Below, in pieces: positions 32,201 to 45,800 of a stretch of DNA of 64,000 nucleotides. The translations under genes were made by a program, and so were the position numbers. Position 1 is the first letter of the stretch, and each line of letters begins with the position of its first letter. Source of the stretch: Hyaloperonospora brassicae (taxonomy: Eukaryota; Oomycota; Peronosporomycetes; Peronosporales; Peronosporaceae); the NCBI GenBank assembly GCA_947650285.1, contig CANTFL010001193.1, positions 124,001 to 188,000 on the forward strand, in the 5' to 3' direction. The notes beneath the pieces are model-generated. The model searched no databases and was not told the origin of the DNA. It worked only from the letters and a program-made list of their open reading frames with translations.

Positions 32201-34866
32201 AGGAACCGGCCATCGCCAGCAATACGATAGCGCGAACGCTCCTCGCACACCTCGAAATAGCGGGAGCATCCGTACAACGTTTGTCACACACACACAGACC
32301 CGGCTGAGCTAGACCGTGGCTTCCATAGAAGTGCTAATCAGGAGTTGAGCCGATTCCTTACGCGCGGACGACAGTGTCGAGTTGCGACAGGATCCCCCGA
32401 TATAGGGGTTCCAGTCGACAGTGTCGACACTCCATGGGCCGACCGTCATCATCAACGCCAAGTTCGACCATGTGGCCGAGCAATTCTTCTACCACCAACC
32501 CTGAAGACGGGTAGAAAGCCCGTGTGATTACGGATACGAGCTGGCGTCTGCGTCGACACCATCGAAGTCGCTCGAGAGCTCAACGACACAGGAGTCACTC
32601 AAGTTGCTGTAACATCGACCATCGAACGTGCATGCGGAGTGGGCGATGGAAGAATACGCACAGTGCTGTGCGCGTACGCGTTCAGACAGAAAAGTCGCAT
32701 ACATTGATACCCTACCGACTGGCACGACTTTGTGTTCGAGGTCTGTTGCGATGCCTCAGCGATCACCTTTACTACCTTTCGCGTAGCGCGGTAAGGCACG
32801 CAGATACGTTCTGCTCTTACCTGGCCAGGTGGTGGTGGTCGCTGGAATTCGACTACCGTTGTACCCCAATCGCACGTCGAGCTATAGGTACGCGTACAGC
32901 AAACGACTGGATGTCCAACTCGCCGATGCAGCCTTCAATGGTCGGACATCGCTGCATGCTCCGCCTCGAATATTTGCAACCCACCTCAATGCACCTTATA
33001 CCAGATGACCGGGTGCCTGCAATCAAGCACTAGCCGCGTTCCAAAATCAAACTTCGTCGTCCAGCAGTCCGAGTCAGCCCTTCGGAGTAAGCGCACCGAT
33101 TGAAGTGCCCTTGTTGCATCATCACTACTGCAAACTGTGCCTGTTTCTCGGCTCACGACATTTTCTAGGGCAACAATCGTTTACATGGCTCAGTCTAGTT
33201 GTGGTAACCAAGCCGACGAGTCCGCGTGATGCCGATCCAACAGATTGCGATCGAGCTTAGTTGGTGCATGTATCGACGATCACACACAAGTGCATGAGGT
33301 GCACAGTGCTGGTCGGATGCGTAAACTCTGGCAATCGCACGCGTCTTATCGAGCAAAAGTGAGGCCTGGCTGCGATCCCCGTGGCCGACTAAGGCATACT
33401 GCTTCTGCGCCCACCCTGTTTAACGATGCATGACACCCACGCGGACATCGACTGGTACCGTGGATCAAGTCAACTTCCAATCTTGTACCGATACGCCTTC
33501 GTTGACACATTTGGGCTGAGGCAAGCGGTCCCATCTAATTGGCATTGGTCCTTTTTGGCGAAGCCCGATTGCACTTCGCCCGAAGTGGGTAGGACCCTGC
33601 GACACGTCGGCAGCATCGTTGCATGCATCCAGCGAAAAGGAACAAGGTCAACTGGGCCGGCCAAGAAACTACATGGAAGAGTGCCGAGCGCTAAGCATCT
33701 TCACTTATAGGATGCCCGCTCCGACCTTGAGCGACAACGACCAAATACTTGTTCCGGTGCTGCCTCTCACTTAAGCACGGCGATGAATCCTGAAAACTTT
33801 TTCACGACATGCTCCACGCTCAGCTCGCTCCTTGCTACAATTATTCGCGACAAGCTCGTTTCGTTCTATGTGGTCGCGCTTCTACGCGGCATCAAAATCG
33901 AGCAAGGTGAAGTTGGGATAGGCTGCAATGCTCCGATCTGATTGCTCTCAGCTTCACCGGACGCGGTAAGTGACGTCTTGTGACTTAACGTTTGGCGGCA
34001 TAGCGTCAAGGGGCAAGGCACAAACTTGTTCCTTCGTCATTCGAGATCAGCTCACAAGAATACCACCACTTCGGGCCTTTGCCAATGTCGTCATTGCGGA
34101 GCCTCAAAGCAGCAAATGGAATCGAGATTCAGAATAGAAAGCTACTTGTAGCTGTAAAAGGAAGAGCGGGATGCCACACTGCTACCAGTACGTGCGAGTC
34201 GCAGCTAGGATCCCTCGCGTGCATTGACATGCAAGCAATGGGTAAGTGAGCTAAATCAAGTTCACCTGAGACACTCGCTTGCGAATCATCGTAAACGCGA
34301 AGGAATAAATAACAAACTAGGCGAAGTGGTCGTCCTGGCGACAATTGCGACAGAGTGAGAGCTGTCACAGGGATCGCTTGATGAGTGTGCGGCGTAGTTA
34401 TCGATACCTTACGTGCAAGATCGAACTTCTGGTAAGTGCAGACCTTGTCTCAATTTGTGCGTCCATGAGCGGCTCGACTAAATATTTTCCTAATCGATGA
34501 GGATCGTACCAAGGACGGGTGGCGCTGGTGAAAACGGGATATGGGTCTAGTCATGCTTATCACAAAACGCTAGCCCCTTATCGACCTTTACAAGTGAAGG
34601 CGGCAGCATTATCGGCACATCTTGATAGCCTACCTGCACATATGTCGGCTCCTAACCTTCGACTAGCCCATCCATGTATGGGCTTACAACGACACATGTC
34701 GGTCCGTGATGTCGATGTGTACCACACCTTCGCGCCACCTACAAAAATACCCTTTATAACACGTTCCCTTTTGTAAAAACGAGTCTGTCACTGTTTTAAA
34801 CTCGTTTCGACCAGTCCGTGGCATCAGCACTACCGACCGTACCCAACGAACCCATTAGGGCTCCAC
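29254..34866. other. 5.6-kb stretch with no recognised gene
   Basis: Many frames of 60-170 codons occur on both strands, but none gives a known domain. Two have protein-like composition: minus 32047-31778 (MRVNHQILEWMRDPKQDPQR and onward) and minus 30192-29995. Either could be a remnant or exon of a gene I cannot assemble. No LTR-family sequence or tRNA-like B box was seen. Confidence 0.4.
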
Positions 34867-36859
34867 ATGTTGCACCTCGAGCGTCTACACGCTCAGTTGT
34901 GCCCCCGCTTGGCACGCCAATGGTCCACTCAGACGTTCATCACGACTCCTATTTTCTACGTGAACGCTGCTCCCCACATTGGCCACGTGCACTCGGCCGT
35001 GATGGCCGACGCGCTCGCTCGTTGGCACCGCCTCAAGAAGTGCGACGTGCTGTTTACGACCGGCACGGACGAACACGGCCTGAAGATCCAAGAGGCAGCA
35101 GAAAGGCGTGGCACGACGGATTATAAGGCCTTTTGTGACGACGTGTCGTCACGTTTTGTCGACGTGTTTCGCAAAGCGAACATTCGCTACTCGCGTTTTA
35201 TCCGGACGAGCGATGCGGACCATAAAGCAGCTGTCGAGGTTTTTTGGCAAACGATTCGGGAGAATGGGTACATCTACCGAGGGCACCATGAGGCGTGGTA
35301 CTGCAAGTCGGACGAGAGTTTCTTGACCGACATGCAAGTCGAGGACAAGCTGGACGCTGATGGCGAGACTTTGATCACAGTATCGAAAGAGAGTGGACAC
35401 GCTGTCGAGCGACTGTGCGAAGAGAACTACAAATTCAGACTCTCGGCTTTTCAGGATCGACTCTTGCACTGGTTGGAGGAGAACCCAGAGGTGATTGTAC
35501 CTACGGCCAGGTACAATGAAGTGCGAGCTGCTGTGCGAGGAGGTCTGCGGGACTTGTCCATCTCGCGGTTGCGAGAGAAGATCAAGTGGGCGATTCAAGT
35601 TCCCGGTAAAACTAGTGCTCGCGTTTGTTTCTAGTCGGTGGATCACAAGCAACTTATGTGTTGTGGACGTGCGCATTGCTGGTTGTTGTTGCAGATGACG
35701 ACAAGCACAGTGTCTACGTGTGGCTGGATGCATTGACAAACTACCTGACGAGCGCTGGGTACCCTGGCAACGTTGATCAGGCGTGGCCGGCAGATTACCA
35801 CATCGTGGGCAAGGATATTCTCAAATTTCACGCTATTTATTGGCCGGCATTTCTCATGGCCGCAGGGCTTCCGCTGCCGAAAAAAGTGGTGGCACACGCG
35901 CACTGGACGGTTGGGAACGTGAAAATGTCGAAAAGTCTGGGCAACGTCGTAGACCCGCATGACATGCTGTCGAAATATGGATCCGATTTCGTCCGGTTCT
36001 TTCTCTTGCGCGAAGGAGTGCTCACAAGCGACGGTGACTTTAACGCTGCAGCTCTGGTGGACCGCGTGAATAGCGAGCTGGCCGACACGCTCGGCAATTT
36101 GGTCTCGCGCAGCACTGGCAGTGTAGTGCTGGAAAAGGGTATAGTGCCAAAGCGTCCTCAGCTCGACCACCTGACAGCCGAGGATAAAGAGCTCGTGGCA
36201 AAGGGACAGGCTCTTACTAGCAAGGTCGAGAAGTATTTCGACGCACCTGATGTACGTACCCTTTGTTGTAGCTTCGTTGGCACGCGGCTATTCTTGACTT
36301 CTTGCTACGATGCTCGTCTCTTCTTGTTACAGTTTGCTCGTGCTTTAGAAGAAATCGTGCTTTTCCTGCACGACGTCAATCGGTACGCTGTCGATCATAC
36401 AAGCTGTGATGTGGCGTGTTGTCCTCGAGACTAAGCAGTTTTGCATCAGGTATTTCACCATCATGAAACCTTGGGTCCTGTCAAAAGCCGTGCGAAACTC
36501 TGAGGACGTGACGGCTGCAGAGTACAAAGCGGCGAAAGAACGCCTGGACACTGTGCTGTATCTTGCGATCGATGCAACGCGTATGTGTGGTACGTTAGCA
36601 AAGTACATTGAGGTCGTGACCTCTTTCGTTCTAACAGCAGCGTTTGTACTGCTTACCCTTTGTAGCAATTTTGCTACAGCCGGTCGTGCCAATGGCGACG
36701 CAAAGGATCCTAGACTACCTCGCAGTGCCGGAAGACAAGCGCTCGTTGGCAGAAGCAACGCTTCTCAGTCATGACGACCGAGTAATGGGTGACGCACTTG
36801 ACAATGCCAGGGCATTTGTAGCGTTCCCCAAGATCGACAAGGAGCGAGAAACATCGTAA
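34867..36859 (+). CDS. MARS2: Methionyl-tRNA synthetase, mitochondrial type (5 exons)
   Basis: The enzyme charges tRNA-Met with methionine, most likely in mitochondria. Exons are 34867-35605, 35695-36251, 36333-36382, 36450-36589 and 36666-36859. The introns (89, 81, 67 and 76 bp) all start GT and end AG, and the phases fit, giving 559 residues. The N-terminus (MLHLERLHAQLCPRLARQWS) is basic with few acids, as expected for a mitochondrial presequence. TTPIFYVNAAPHIGHVHSA contains the HIGH motif (residues 37-40), and GNVKMSKSLGN the KMSKS loop (about 324-328). DDKHSVYVWLDALTNYLTSA and HIVGKDILKFHAIYWPAFLM are further class I MetRS signatures. Only a single Cys remains in the zinc-knuckle region (AWYCKSDESF), as in bacterial-like mitochondrial enzymes without zinc. 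The C-terminal anticodon-binding helices are in exons 3-5. It converges with the SOD gene, with 159 bp between the stops. Confidence 0.93.
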
Positions 36860-37018
36860 GACTGCATTTCGAGAGCGTATCTCTCTTCAAGCATTGGGAT
36901 CAAACTGCGGCAACACCAAACGCATCAACGCACGTTGCCTCACTCGCCAACGGCATTCCATTGGAAAGCGTTCATCACGTTATACTCCTTTTTCCCTCGT
37001 CCAGTCGTCCTGCACGCC

Positions 37019-37693
37019 CTACGTCGACTTGGCCGCAAGGTACCGCTCCTCCACGTTCTTCCAGTTGACCACGTCCCAAATGGCCTTGAGATAGTCGGGA
37101 CGCACATTCTTGTACTGCAAATAGTACGCGTGCTCCCACACGTCAATGCCCAGCAGCGGCACGTAGCCCGTGGTCGCACAAATGTCCTGATTCGACGTCG
37201 TCACGACGCCCACGCGCTTCGACTCGGGCGAGAAGCCCAGCCAGCCCCAGCCCGATCCTTGCACGGCAGCCGACTTGGCCGCCATGACCTTCTTGAACGC
37301 CTCCAAGCTGCCAAACTCGAGGTCAATGGCCTTGCGCAGCTCTCCTTCGGGCTCGCCGCCCCCGTGTTCACGCGCAGGCGACAGGTTCGTCCAGAAAATC
37401 GAGTGGTTCACGTGACCGCCTCCGTTGAACTTCAGCGCTGGCTGCAGCGTCAGCATCTTCGAGTAGTCGCCGCGGGCTTCGGCTTCGGCGTGTTGCTCGA
37501 GCGCTGCATTAAAATTGGTCACGTACGTCTGGTGGTGCTTCTGGTGGTGGATCTCCATGATTTGGCCGGCGATCGACGGCTCCAGTGCGCCAAAGTCGTA
37601 CGGCAGCGACGGCAGCTTTGCCGTTGAGATAGCGCGCGTGCCAAACGTGGCGCGCACGGGCAAAGACGACGCGAGACGAGCGCTGCGCAGCAT
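37019..37693 (-). CDS. SOD2: Superoxide dismutase, Mn type, mitochondrial
   Basis: The enzyme converts superoxide to hydrogen peroxide and oxygen. The open frame reaches 37759 only with a non-ATG codon. The first ATG is at 37693, giving a 224-residue protein whose start ([20 protein letters not shown]) looks like a mitochondrial presequence. The mature part begins around [20 protein letters not shown]. The metal ligands are His in [10 protein letters not shown], His in HVNHSIFW, and Asp and His in [10 protein letters not shown]. Gly in the [13 protein letters not shown] region and Gln in [10 protein letters not shown] favour Mn over Fe specificity. Length and motif order are standard. No intron is needed. 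The gene is divergent from the telomerase gene and convergent with MetRS. Confidence 0.95.
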   Translation of the reverse strand: MLRSARLASSLPVRATFGTRAISTAKLPSLPYDFGALEPSIAGQIMEIHHQKHHQTYVTNFNAALEQHAEAEARGDYSKMLTLQPALKFNGGGHVNHSIFWTNLSPAREHGGGEPEGELRKAIDLEFGSLEAFKKVMAAKSAAVQGSGWGWLGFSPESKRVGVVTTSNQDICATTGYVPLLGIDVWEHAYYLQYKNVRPDYLKAIWDVVNWKNVEERYLAAKST

Positions 37694-38864
37694 ATTGCAA
37701 GTCGTTTCGGTGGGAGATCTCTCGGCGGGATATCTGAAAAGCTCAATGGAGGAAACCAAACGGGAGGTGGAAGGGAGGGGAGGGAGGGAGGGGCGACAGC
37801 TGTGTGGCCAAGGGGAGCAACTGTCGAGTGGGTATTTAGGTTGTGGAAGGGGAGTGTTCGAGCCGGACGAGATGATGGTGCAGCACAGGGGCGGTCGTTT
37901 GATGTCTACTTAGTCGAGAGACGAGGGTCGGTCCGAGGCGCTGTGCAGACGGCTATTTCTCCAAAGCGAACTTAGCTGCTAAGCGGCACTCGGGTGATTT
38001 GTGCCTGTAGCTTTTTTCATGGAAACGATGCAATTAGCCACGCGGTCACATTCTGTGTCGAGAGCATTTCCATGTACGCAGTGACGACCGCTTTGCAATT
38101 TGTGCTGCTTAGTGTCATTGTTCGGAGAGTTTATATCGAGTGTTCGGCCTCCTCCTTCGCACGTCTTCTCAGCTGTCCGTTCGATACCTCTCCCTCAGTA
38201 GGTGGTCCTCCATGAGAACTGGGGACAGGTTGTAGCTGCTGCTGCTGCATCATCAGCGATGTCTCGTCGTGCCACCTTTGGCTGTTTGTACATATCAGCG
38301 AAGGATAGTAAGTGATGCCAGCACTGCGGTTCGGATGACTCCTTGTTTACAAGGCGCCGTTGCCGTGCAATCTCGCAAGACGCGTTTGCGACCCAAGGAG
38401 AGTCTGGAAAGTGGGCTTCCACTCGTCACTGTTGCACGCAGATGGAAGCCAGCAGGTTCTTTGGGATACTGACACAATAGGATGCACTCGCTGCTACCTG
38501 CTCCCACCAGTCGATTGTCCATGCCACCTCTCTGCAGACACGGCGACGGCAACGACGACATCAGCGTTCTGACGTTCACGCGTTGGTTTATTCACGACAA
38601 GATCATCCCACGTGGCGCTACGTCGTTCCCAAACGACTGATTCCAATCGTCGCAACTGACGGTTTTGCTTCAAGATGGTGCGAGCTTATTGCACAATCGT
38701 CTTGCCCCCCCACACAGACCAGTCGATCGACGTAGTATCTAGCAAAGTGTCATCCACTCGGAAAACAGTGGACAAAAGCCTCACATTCGGACGTGTAGAT
38801 TCGTTTTTCAAGATTGGCACTTCCTCGAGTTAGTACACACGTACTCACAAAGACACTGGTAAAC
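37694..38864. other. Intergenic region between SOD and telomerase
   Basis: The region contains the divergent promoters of the two genes. Purine-rich runs lie at 37760-37800 (GGGAGG repeats). A 52-codon ATG frame at 38675 ends before the telomerase start and is not recognised. I saw no convincing Inr here. Confidence 0.4.
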
Positions 38865-41800
38865 ATGGAAGCCCTACTTGCCAACGCAGTGACGCTGCGC
38901 TCGTTCTTGGAGAGGTGCGAGCGGTGAAGTGTCACACATCCACTGCTAACGACTAACGATATGTGTGCAGCGCTTCAGAGGATGATAGCAACTTGGATCG
39001 AGCCGATGTGCTCGAGCGAAACCTCTCGCGAGTGACTGACCGCGACGTCTCGTTTGCTCTGGACCACACTTTTCTCATCCAGTCACTTCCGACGGGAGTG
39101 AAACCGTTTCCTCGATCTCCATGGCACTGCAACACGAACATGGCACATGTAACACCATAACCCAAACACTGCTCGTCACGTGCATATCAAACCCAAGCGA
39201 GTCGAAAGACGTCAAAGCATTGACACGTTTTTGCTGCGCTGTGTGACAGACGGAATTAGTGCACCAGGTGGTCGAGCAGCTCGTTGTACGCAAACGGTTG
39301 ATACATTGGGAACACGCAAACATCCTGACGCTCGGGTATCGCGAAGAAACGCCGATGGCTTCAGGCCACCGTGTGACGCAATCCAATCGGATCGTGTGCT
39401 ACTACCCGAACACACTCGTGGCTGCGCTCAAACAGCCGCTTTGGGCTTCGCTGCATAAACTCATGGGAGACGATCTCATGATGCACTTGCTGCTCTACTA
39501 TACCATTTTGGTACAACTGGAAGAATGGCCAAAGGTCTACGTGCAGGTAGCTGCTGTGCTTGAGCTCAAGAACGCGCTGGACGAATGTGGTACTAATGTC
39601 TTCTAACATACTTTACCAGCTCACGGGAAAAAGTCTGCGTCAGCAAATGTGGCATGCTGGAGATGACGATGCAAAGCGTACTGTGTCAATTCATGACGTC
39701 ATGTATGCCCGCTATTTCCGAAAGGACAGAGTATTTGCGCGCTCGCACGTTCTGGCAAAAGCGCTCAAGATGGGCAATCCGATCAGCCGGACTGAAGCGT
39801 CTCGATTGCTTCGTTCAATCTTCCCCGCCGTTGCAGGTCAAAAACGTTTACCGAAGCGGATGATTCGTTTGATTCCGACGATACAGACCATGGTGTCAAG
39901 ACTCCGAGCCTGTCCGATCGAAGGGCTTGCAAAGAACCATACGCCTCTGAACGCTGAGTTCCGCGAATTTATGGCTAACAATCTACGCATCAAGCGTAAA
40001 GTCGCAGAGAGAGCTGCCGGAGGGAAGGTATGTGTGCAGCCCATACTCTTTCCAATTGTACAAAAAGCTCTGGATGACGGATACATGAGTCAAAACGAGG
40101 CGGAGGTACCGAGCTCAGATCGTAAACGGAAACGAAGAGAGCAGGCACTCGGCATGCTGTCCCATGTATCAGTGGTTGCGCCACAGAATGGAACCAGTAA
40201 CTATCCGTGCGACCGAAGCAAGCAGAAAAGCACTCACAGCGGCAGTGTAAAGAAGCGTCGCTCTCACGACCAGGCAGACCTGACGAAACTGCAACGACAT
40301 AAGGCGGACATCAATCGGTTGCTCGCGTGCACGACGCCCAAGCACAAAATCTATCGGCTGGTTTGTAAGTTCGTTGCTCGAGTCATTCCAAAAGAATTGT
40401 GGGGTAGCTGCGATACGCAAAAGAACTGGAAGTGCGTGAAGATGCTGCTGCACAAGCTCATTTTTTCTCGAAAGTTCGATACCTTCTCGCTTTCAAAGGT
40501 GCGCATGTAGTTCTCCAGCATGACGGATGGAAGCCAGTGGCTGACGGCGTTTCGTGCAGTGCTCCAACGAGTTCCAGGTGCACGGTGTAGAATGGATGAG
40601 AGTAAAAACGAGTACAACGTCTTGGTATGTGCTTGTACGGGGTTTTGGAAACGAGCTCTACCTCACCCATGTCGTCTATTCCTAGCCCGTTGAACGAACA
40701 AGTCAAGCGCAGGAAGCTCTTTGAGGACTTGCTACGGTGGGTAACGTCAGTGCTTGTCTTCCCAGTGTTGCGGAACATGTTTTACGTTACAGAGACTGAA
40801 GGATTGGCCAACGAAATTGCGTATTACCAGCGCCCGGTCTGGAATGCAATCAGGTAGGCAAAAACCGTTCGATGAATACTGCTGCGATGCTTTTACCATC
40901 TCGTCGTGCGCTGCAGTACGCTTGCTCTTGATGACTTAGAAGGGGGAATTCTGCAATCTTCTGGTGCCCAAATTTCTCCCTGCGACCAGAGTCACCGCTT
41001 GCTAGCAACTTCTCGACTAAGATTGTTACCTAAGACTAGCGGGGTTCGACCGCTCATGAATTTGTCCAAAGCTGTTGATCGGACCAAGTTCTCAGTAAAC
41101 AGATCTTTGGAAACCGTTCATCGAGTGCTAGCATTTGAGGTGGAGCGACAGCCCGAGCGACTTCTCGGAGCATCTGTGCAGAATACCGACGAGATCTATA
41201 AGCGCCTGAAACCACTATTCGGTCAGATATCCTCCTGCCCTCGATGCAGGGAGCGGCAACGTACTTCTCGGAATGTGCCAATGGCTTACTGCGTGACTGT
41301 GGACGTTGAACGCTGTTTCGAGACGATCCGACCGCAAAAGATGTATCAGATATTGAAGAAGGCGATGCGAGAAGATGAATACCTCATTCGCAAGCATTGG
41401 GTTGGCCGGCAAGTTGTCCCGACGCCATCAGATATCGATATGGGCAAACTGTTACCACACTCATCATTTCATTTCAAGCTGGAGCGTCCCGCGTACCCGT
41501 CTGGTGAATTCCTCTGTTTCAACGAGCTTGTAGCGCGGTCTACGAAGAAGAACGCTGTCCTCGTGGATGGTGTTCTTTATGACTACCTCACGAAAACGCA
41601 AGCCCTTCAGTTGCTGAAAGACCATTTGTTTGCGAACTCCGTCGAGATCGATGGACACGACTACGTTCAACAGTGTGGGATTCCGCAAGGTTCTGTGCTC
41701 TCCACAATTTTGTGTAACATGTATTACGCTCATTTTGAGCGACGGGTGCTTCGCAAGCGTTTGCCAAAAGTATACGATCCGGCTATCGTGTCTGTGTCCT

Positions 41801-42845
41801 GCTGTCGACACGAGAAACTGTTTCGTTATACGGATGACTTCATGTTTATCACGACAGACTTGAAGAGAGCACAAACGTTCTACGAGGTGATGCATGAAGG
41901 CAATAAAGAGTACGGGTGCTTTGCGAATCCAGCGAAAAGTCAAGCAAATTTCGAGACCACTGCCGGAACGTATCAGCCCAAGCAATTTGCATCGTCAGTA
42001 CTGGAAGGGAGTATATCATGGTGTGGCCTGTTGATCGATTTCAGCCAACTGCAGATCTACGTCAACTATGAAAAGTAAGTCCAGCTGCGATCGATACATC
42101 AAGGCACTCACTAACATACTCGGATATGTGTGACTGCTGCAGACTGAGCAGTTCACTGCTTTCAAGCTCGATACCACTCAACGAGACAAAGGCGCCACGA
42201 GACTTCTTCGTGGGCAAAGTAGTTTCTTCGGTTCGTCATCGATGGCATGCGCTCTATTTTGATGCCGAGTTGCTTTCGCAAGACACCATCGACGTCAATA
42301 TGTTCCAAATGCTGATGCTGGCAGCACACCGGTTCACAGTTCTCGTCGAGATGTTACCGTTCGTGAACCGTGACATGCGTTTCTTTCACGAAAGCATCCA
42401 TCAAATTTTGAGTAAGATGACCAAGACCATTCATCGCAGCCTGGAGCCAGGTCCGGCTACGAAGAAAACGTCCAGATCTTACGTGTTCCAGAAGCATCAG
42501 GTACGGCCAACGTCTATTTGGTGTCGACGCATGTTGGTGCTTAACTACGTGGCTGCACAGGTCTGGGCAATAGGTCTGTATGCATTTCAGCTCACTATCC
42601 TTGCCAAGCGGGATCAAGTCCATGCAAAGCATCGCCAATGTCAGTGGGCAGGTTGGCACACGCTGCTAGATGCCGTACGAACGGAGCAGGAGGAATTCAT
42701 GCAGCTGGCGGAGAAATGCCAAAGTACCGAGCGGCGCTCAACTCTCGATCTCGATTGGTTGTTGCATGACCGCCGCAATACGGCCGTGTTGAAACGGCTT
42801 CTGCAACTTGGTGTGAATGGCTCGAGCGATACACGTAGAAGTTGA
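38865..42845 (+). CDS. TERT: Telomerase reverse transcriptase (8 exons)
   Basis: This is the catalytic protein of telomerase, which copies its RNA template onto chromosome ends. My exon model is 38865-38914, 38971-39148, 39250-39546, 39620-40498, 40560-40624, 40686-40853, 40917-42074 and 42143-42845. All seven introns (56-101 bp) are GT-AG and phase-consistent, giving about 1165 residues, close to vertebrate TERT length. The N-terminal domain is in exons 1-3. The RNA-binding domain with T motif lies in exons 4-6 (KFVARVIPKELWGS, then VEWM, and FYVTETEG). RT motifs: 2 (RLRLLPKTSGVRPLMNL), A (YCVTVDVERCFETI, about residue 669), B' (QQCGIPQGSVLSTILC, about 800), C (FRYTDDFMFIT, about 850) and E (WCGLLID, about 914). 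The C-terminal extension is in exon 8. The three catalytic Asp residues are present. An apparent TAG at 40508 falls in intron 4. The start ATG is the least certain point. Confidence 0.93.
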
Positions 42846-45800
42846 CTTGTCAACACGTCGGCAGTGAGGATGGCACTGCGGGTCGTCGCCAAAAATGAAT
42901 ACGCCTTGCAGGCTCGCAGACATTTGCCATTTTGTGTCGTAAGTCGTGTCACAGAAGCATCTCATAACAGCTCTCTGATTTCTTGGTGCCTTCTTGTACG
43001 TCGTCACTGCAAATAAGCATCAGCACTATCATATCTTGTATGCCGTCAGAAGCCAGAGACCGACATTTGCACATTGACGTGTTGTGACTACGAGGTTCAC
43101 AGCACGTCAATACGAGAAGTATCGGCTGCTACACTAGTCAACAAGGAAGAAATGCGAGTCGTTACCGGTGGTTTCATCTAAACCATCGTGATGGAATGGG
43201 TTTCAGGCTCATTTACAATAACAACAACGCCCTTCGCTCGAATATTGGAACTACGAATGTGCTCGGATACTTGTGGGCAGTCTGCCATCCTTTTCCTGCA
43301 ACTGCATGAGAAAGAGATATCGATCGTACTTTCATACCCATTGCCGTGCAATGCAGCGGGGGATCAATGCGCTCGTGTCTCTTGTCAGATACTAATCAGC
43401 AGTAACTGAACGATGCGGAGGTGAATGAATGAATGAATAGAAGATGGAAGAGTACGTGCTCATGAGATTGTCAACACCTTAGTTTCGCTTGACGGCACAT
43501 CAAAGTACATCGCACCTTCAGGAGATTAAAGAGATCGAAGACATTAAGTGCAAGCGCACGAGTTTCGCATTGGTCGTGTGGCTATGCGCTCAGGTCATGC
43601 GATACAGCATCATTGCATCAACGATCTAAGTTCAGTTGCAAGCGGTCTAATTGCGTAGTGGATCATTTACGCAGTCCGTGTAACAGTACCAATTGGCAGA
43701 TCAGCTACGTCGCCGCGTTCACGCGTGTTATGGCCCATTGACAAAGATGCAGTCAAATATCATTTGAGTACAATTCTCAATCTGCGTACAAAGGCGTACT
43801 TTGCACATACACATACATGCCAATGCTCATCATTGTCCATTCTTTGCCCCATCATTCTGCAATGGAAGCGGACATCGTACTTGTTCCTCGCAAGGATTGA
43901 TAGCGCAATCACGCGTTATCCATTCCGGACATATGGACACCACTTTTACAGTAAACACATGATCTTGAGCAATGCACTCAGCACGACAATGCAATACCCT
44001 AGTCAAGAAACATCGTTAACAGAATCTTGAGCACCGACACGTCGGTAACATGGAATAAGTGCTTACAATCTGAACCGTGTCTGTCATCGAGTGTACGAAT
44101 TCTGATAGATGTACGTCTTTATCGTTCAGTGTCCACATTTGGGTTGTTATGATACACGACTGACTACCAATGCGAGAGAAGATTCGTAAATGAGAGATGG
44201 ACAAATGGACGGCGTCGTGCGACCCTCACCGTCAGCAGGTCGTCTTGTTGACCCACGGTAAAATCAGAACGTAACGTCATCCGATCAAGTACCAAAACTT
44301 TGCCCAGCGATCGTACTTGACCTGGGTCACGTACGACCGCTTGGCGAAGTTGATTGACTTTTGTCAAGCCATATAAATCTCAGTTTCACCACTCGGGCCA
44401 GCATTGTATTGCAAGAAACCGATTTCGATATGGCCGAGTCAAAAGAAACAAAAGGGAAACAGAATGGAGCAACTTCACACAGGATTGGCATCGAGAACAT
44501 TTGAAACGAGGAGCCAAAGGGAATATCGACAAGGGCGACAAAAACAGATAGTTGCACTATTGCAGAAAATATAACGGTGCTGTATTCGTTTGTACTAGAT
44601 GTCAATTTCACATCCACCTTAGGAGAAGTGACGGCTAAATTCCTACTGTTGATGCTTTTCGGCACAAGTCAGTGGCCATCAATTATCTTCCTTGTAGCCC
44701 AGATTTGTACGCTTCCGCTGCTACTGTCATATAAATTTGAGGCCTTCCCTTTGACACCTCGACTCGTCGCAAAATGACATTTTGCAACAGTCTCTTGTGT
44801 GTGTGCTTCGTATAAGAATTGATTGCGTAGATGAGCTCATAAGGGATGAACAGGAAGAACTGAAGCGGGATGAGTCTGTTTCATGAGATTGACATCATAA
44901 GATCTCAACAAGAATGCTACCTCAACGAATACAATTATTCTCTCATTATCATACCAGTGTAGAGCGTAATATTTCGAAATACTGCCAATTAATTGACATC
45001 AATCATGATCTCAGCCAACAAAGCGTCCAATGAACAACGGACGCGCATAATGGTGTGTTGGTCATTACTTACACTTTACGTTCACAATTGGATGCAGTTC
45101 GTCCAGGCTTCAGCAGAGCTACACCACTAACTATCAAAAATTAAATGCAGCTCTTATTAAATTCGTATCGTGGCCGACATCAAACATTTGCAGATATCAT
45201 CATTTCCATATGCAAGTTTACTTTTTAGATCAAACGTATTTTCTTCCTTGGACGTTATTTTTCGAGGCATCATCCTCTTGACCTATAAATGATGCCAATG
45301 GCATGTAACATTCATCTCACGATACTGCAAGGTGTATGAGCACAAGACAAAACTGATGGGAGTGTACATGAGCGTCACGGGTAAAAAGATCTGTGGTGTA
45401 TAAACATTGCACGAGATCTACACGTACTATCGTTCGAGAACTCGATAATCGATGTTTTTCGCAGGTTTCTACGTGTGCCGACAAAAACTTCAAGATCGAC
45501 TAAAAACTACAGACTGATGAAATGCTCGAAAAACGTTCCATGTATATATCGGAACGGCTTCCGCGTTGCAATTGTAAGTACCAATTACTCTCAAATTTTA
45601 CAAGACGCCATTTTTACCCGAATGCATCATGGAGCACTAGGTGCAACTATAGGAATTCTGTTGGTGTTTGTTGACACCATGATACTTCGCATACATTCGT
45701 ATCTTGCGATCGCAGTCCATGACCGCAAGCTATAATGATCAATCAGGATCCCTTGTTCAATAAAAATTCTCACTTGAGATGAGCTTGTAAGTACAAAATT

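Noticed and set aside
37694..37759. 22-residue N-terminal extension of the SOD frame
   Set aside because: It begins at a TTG codon. The ATG at 37693 gives a normal mitochondrial presequence and length.
40508..40510. In-frame TAG that seemed to truncate telomerase
   Set aside because: A 61-bp GT-AG intron (40499-40559) removes it. The following 65-bp exon gives a T-motif-like sequence with the conserved Trp, and its phase then fits the strong GTATGT donor at 40625 and the acceptor at 40685 exactly.
40906..42078. Reverse transcriptase ORF read as another retrotransposon
   Set aside because: The motif set (FYVTETEG, QQCGIPQGSVLSTILC, WCGLLID), the neighbouring RNA-binding region and the spliced structure are those of TERT; there is no integrase, RNase H or LTR nearby.
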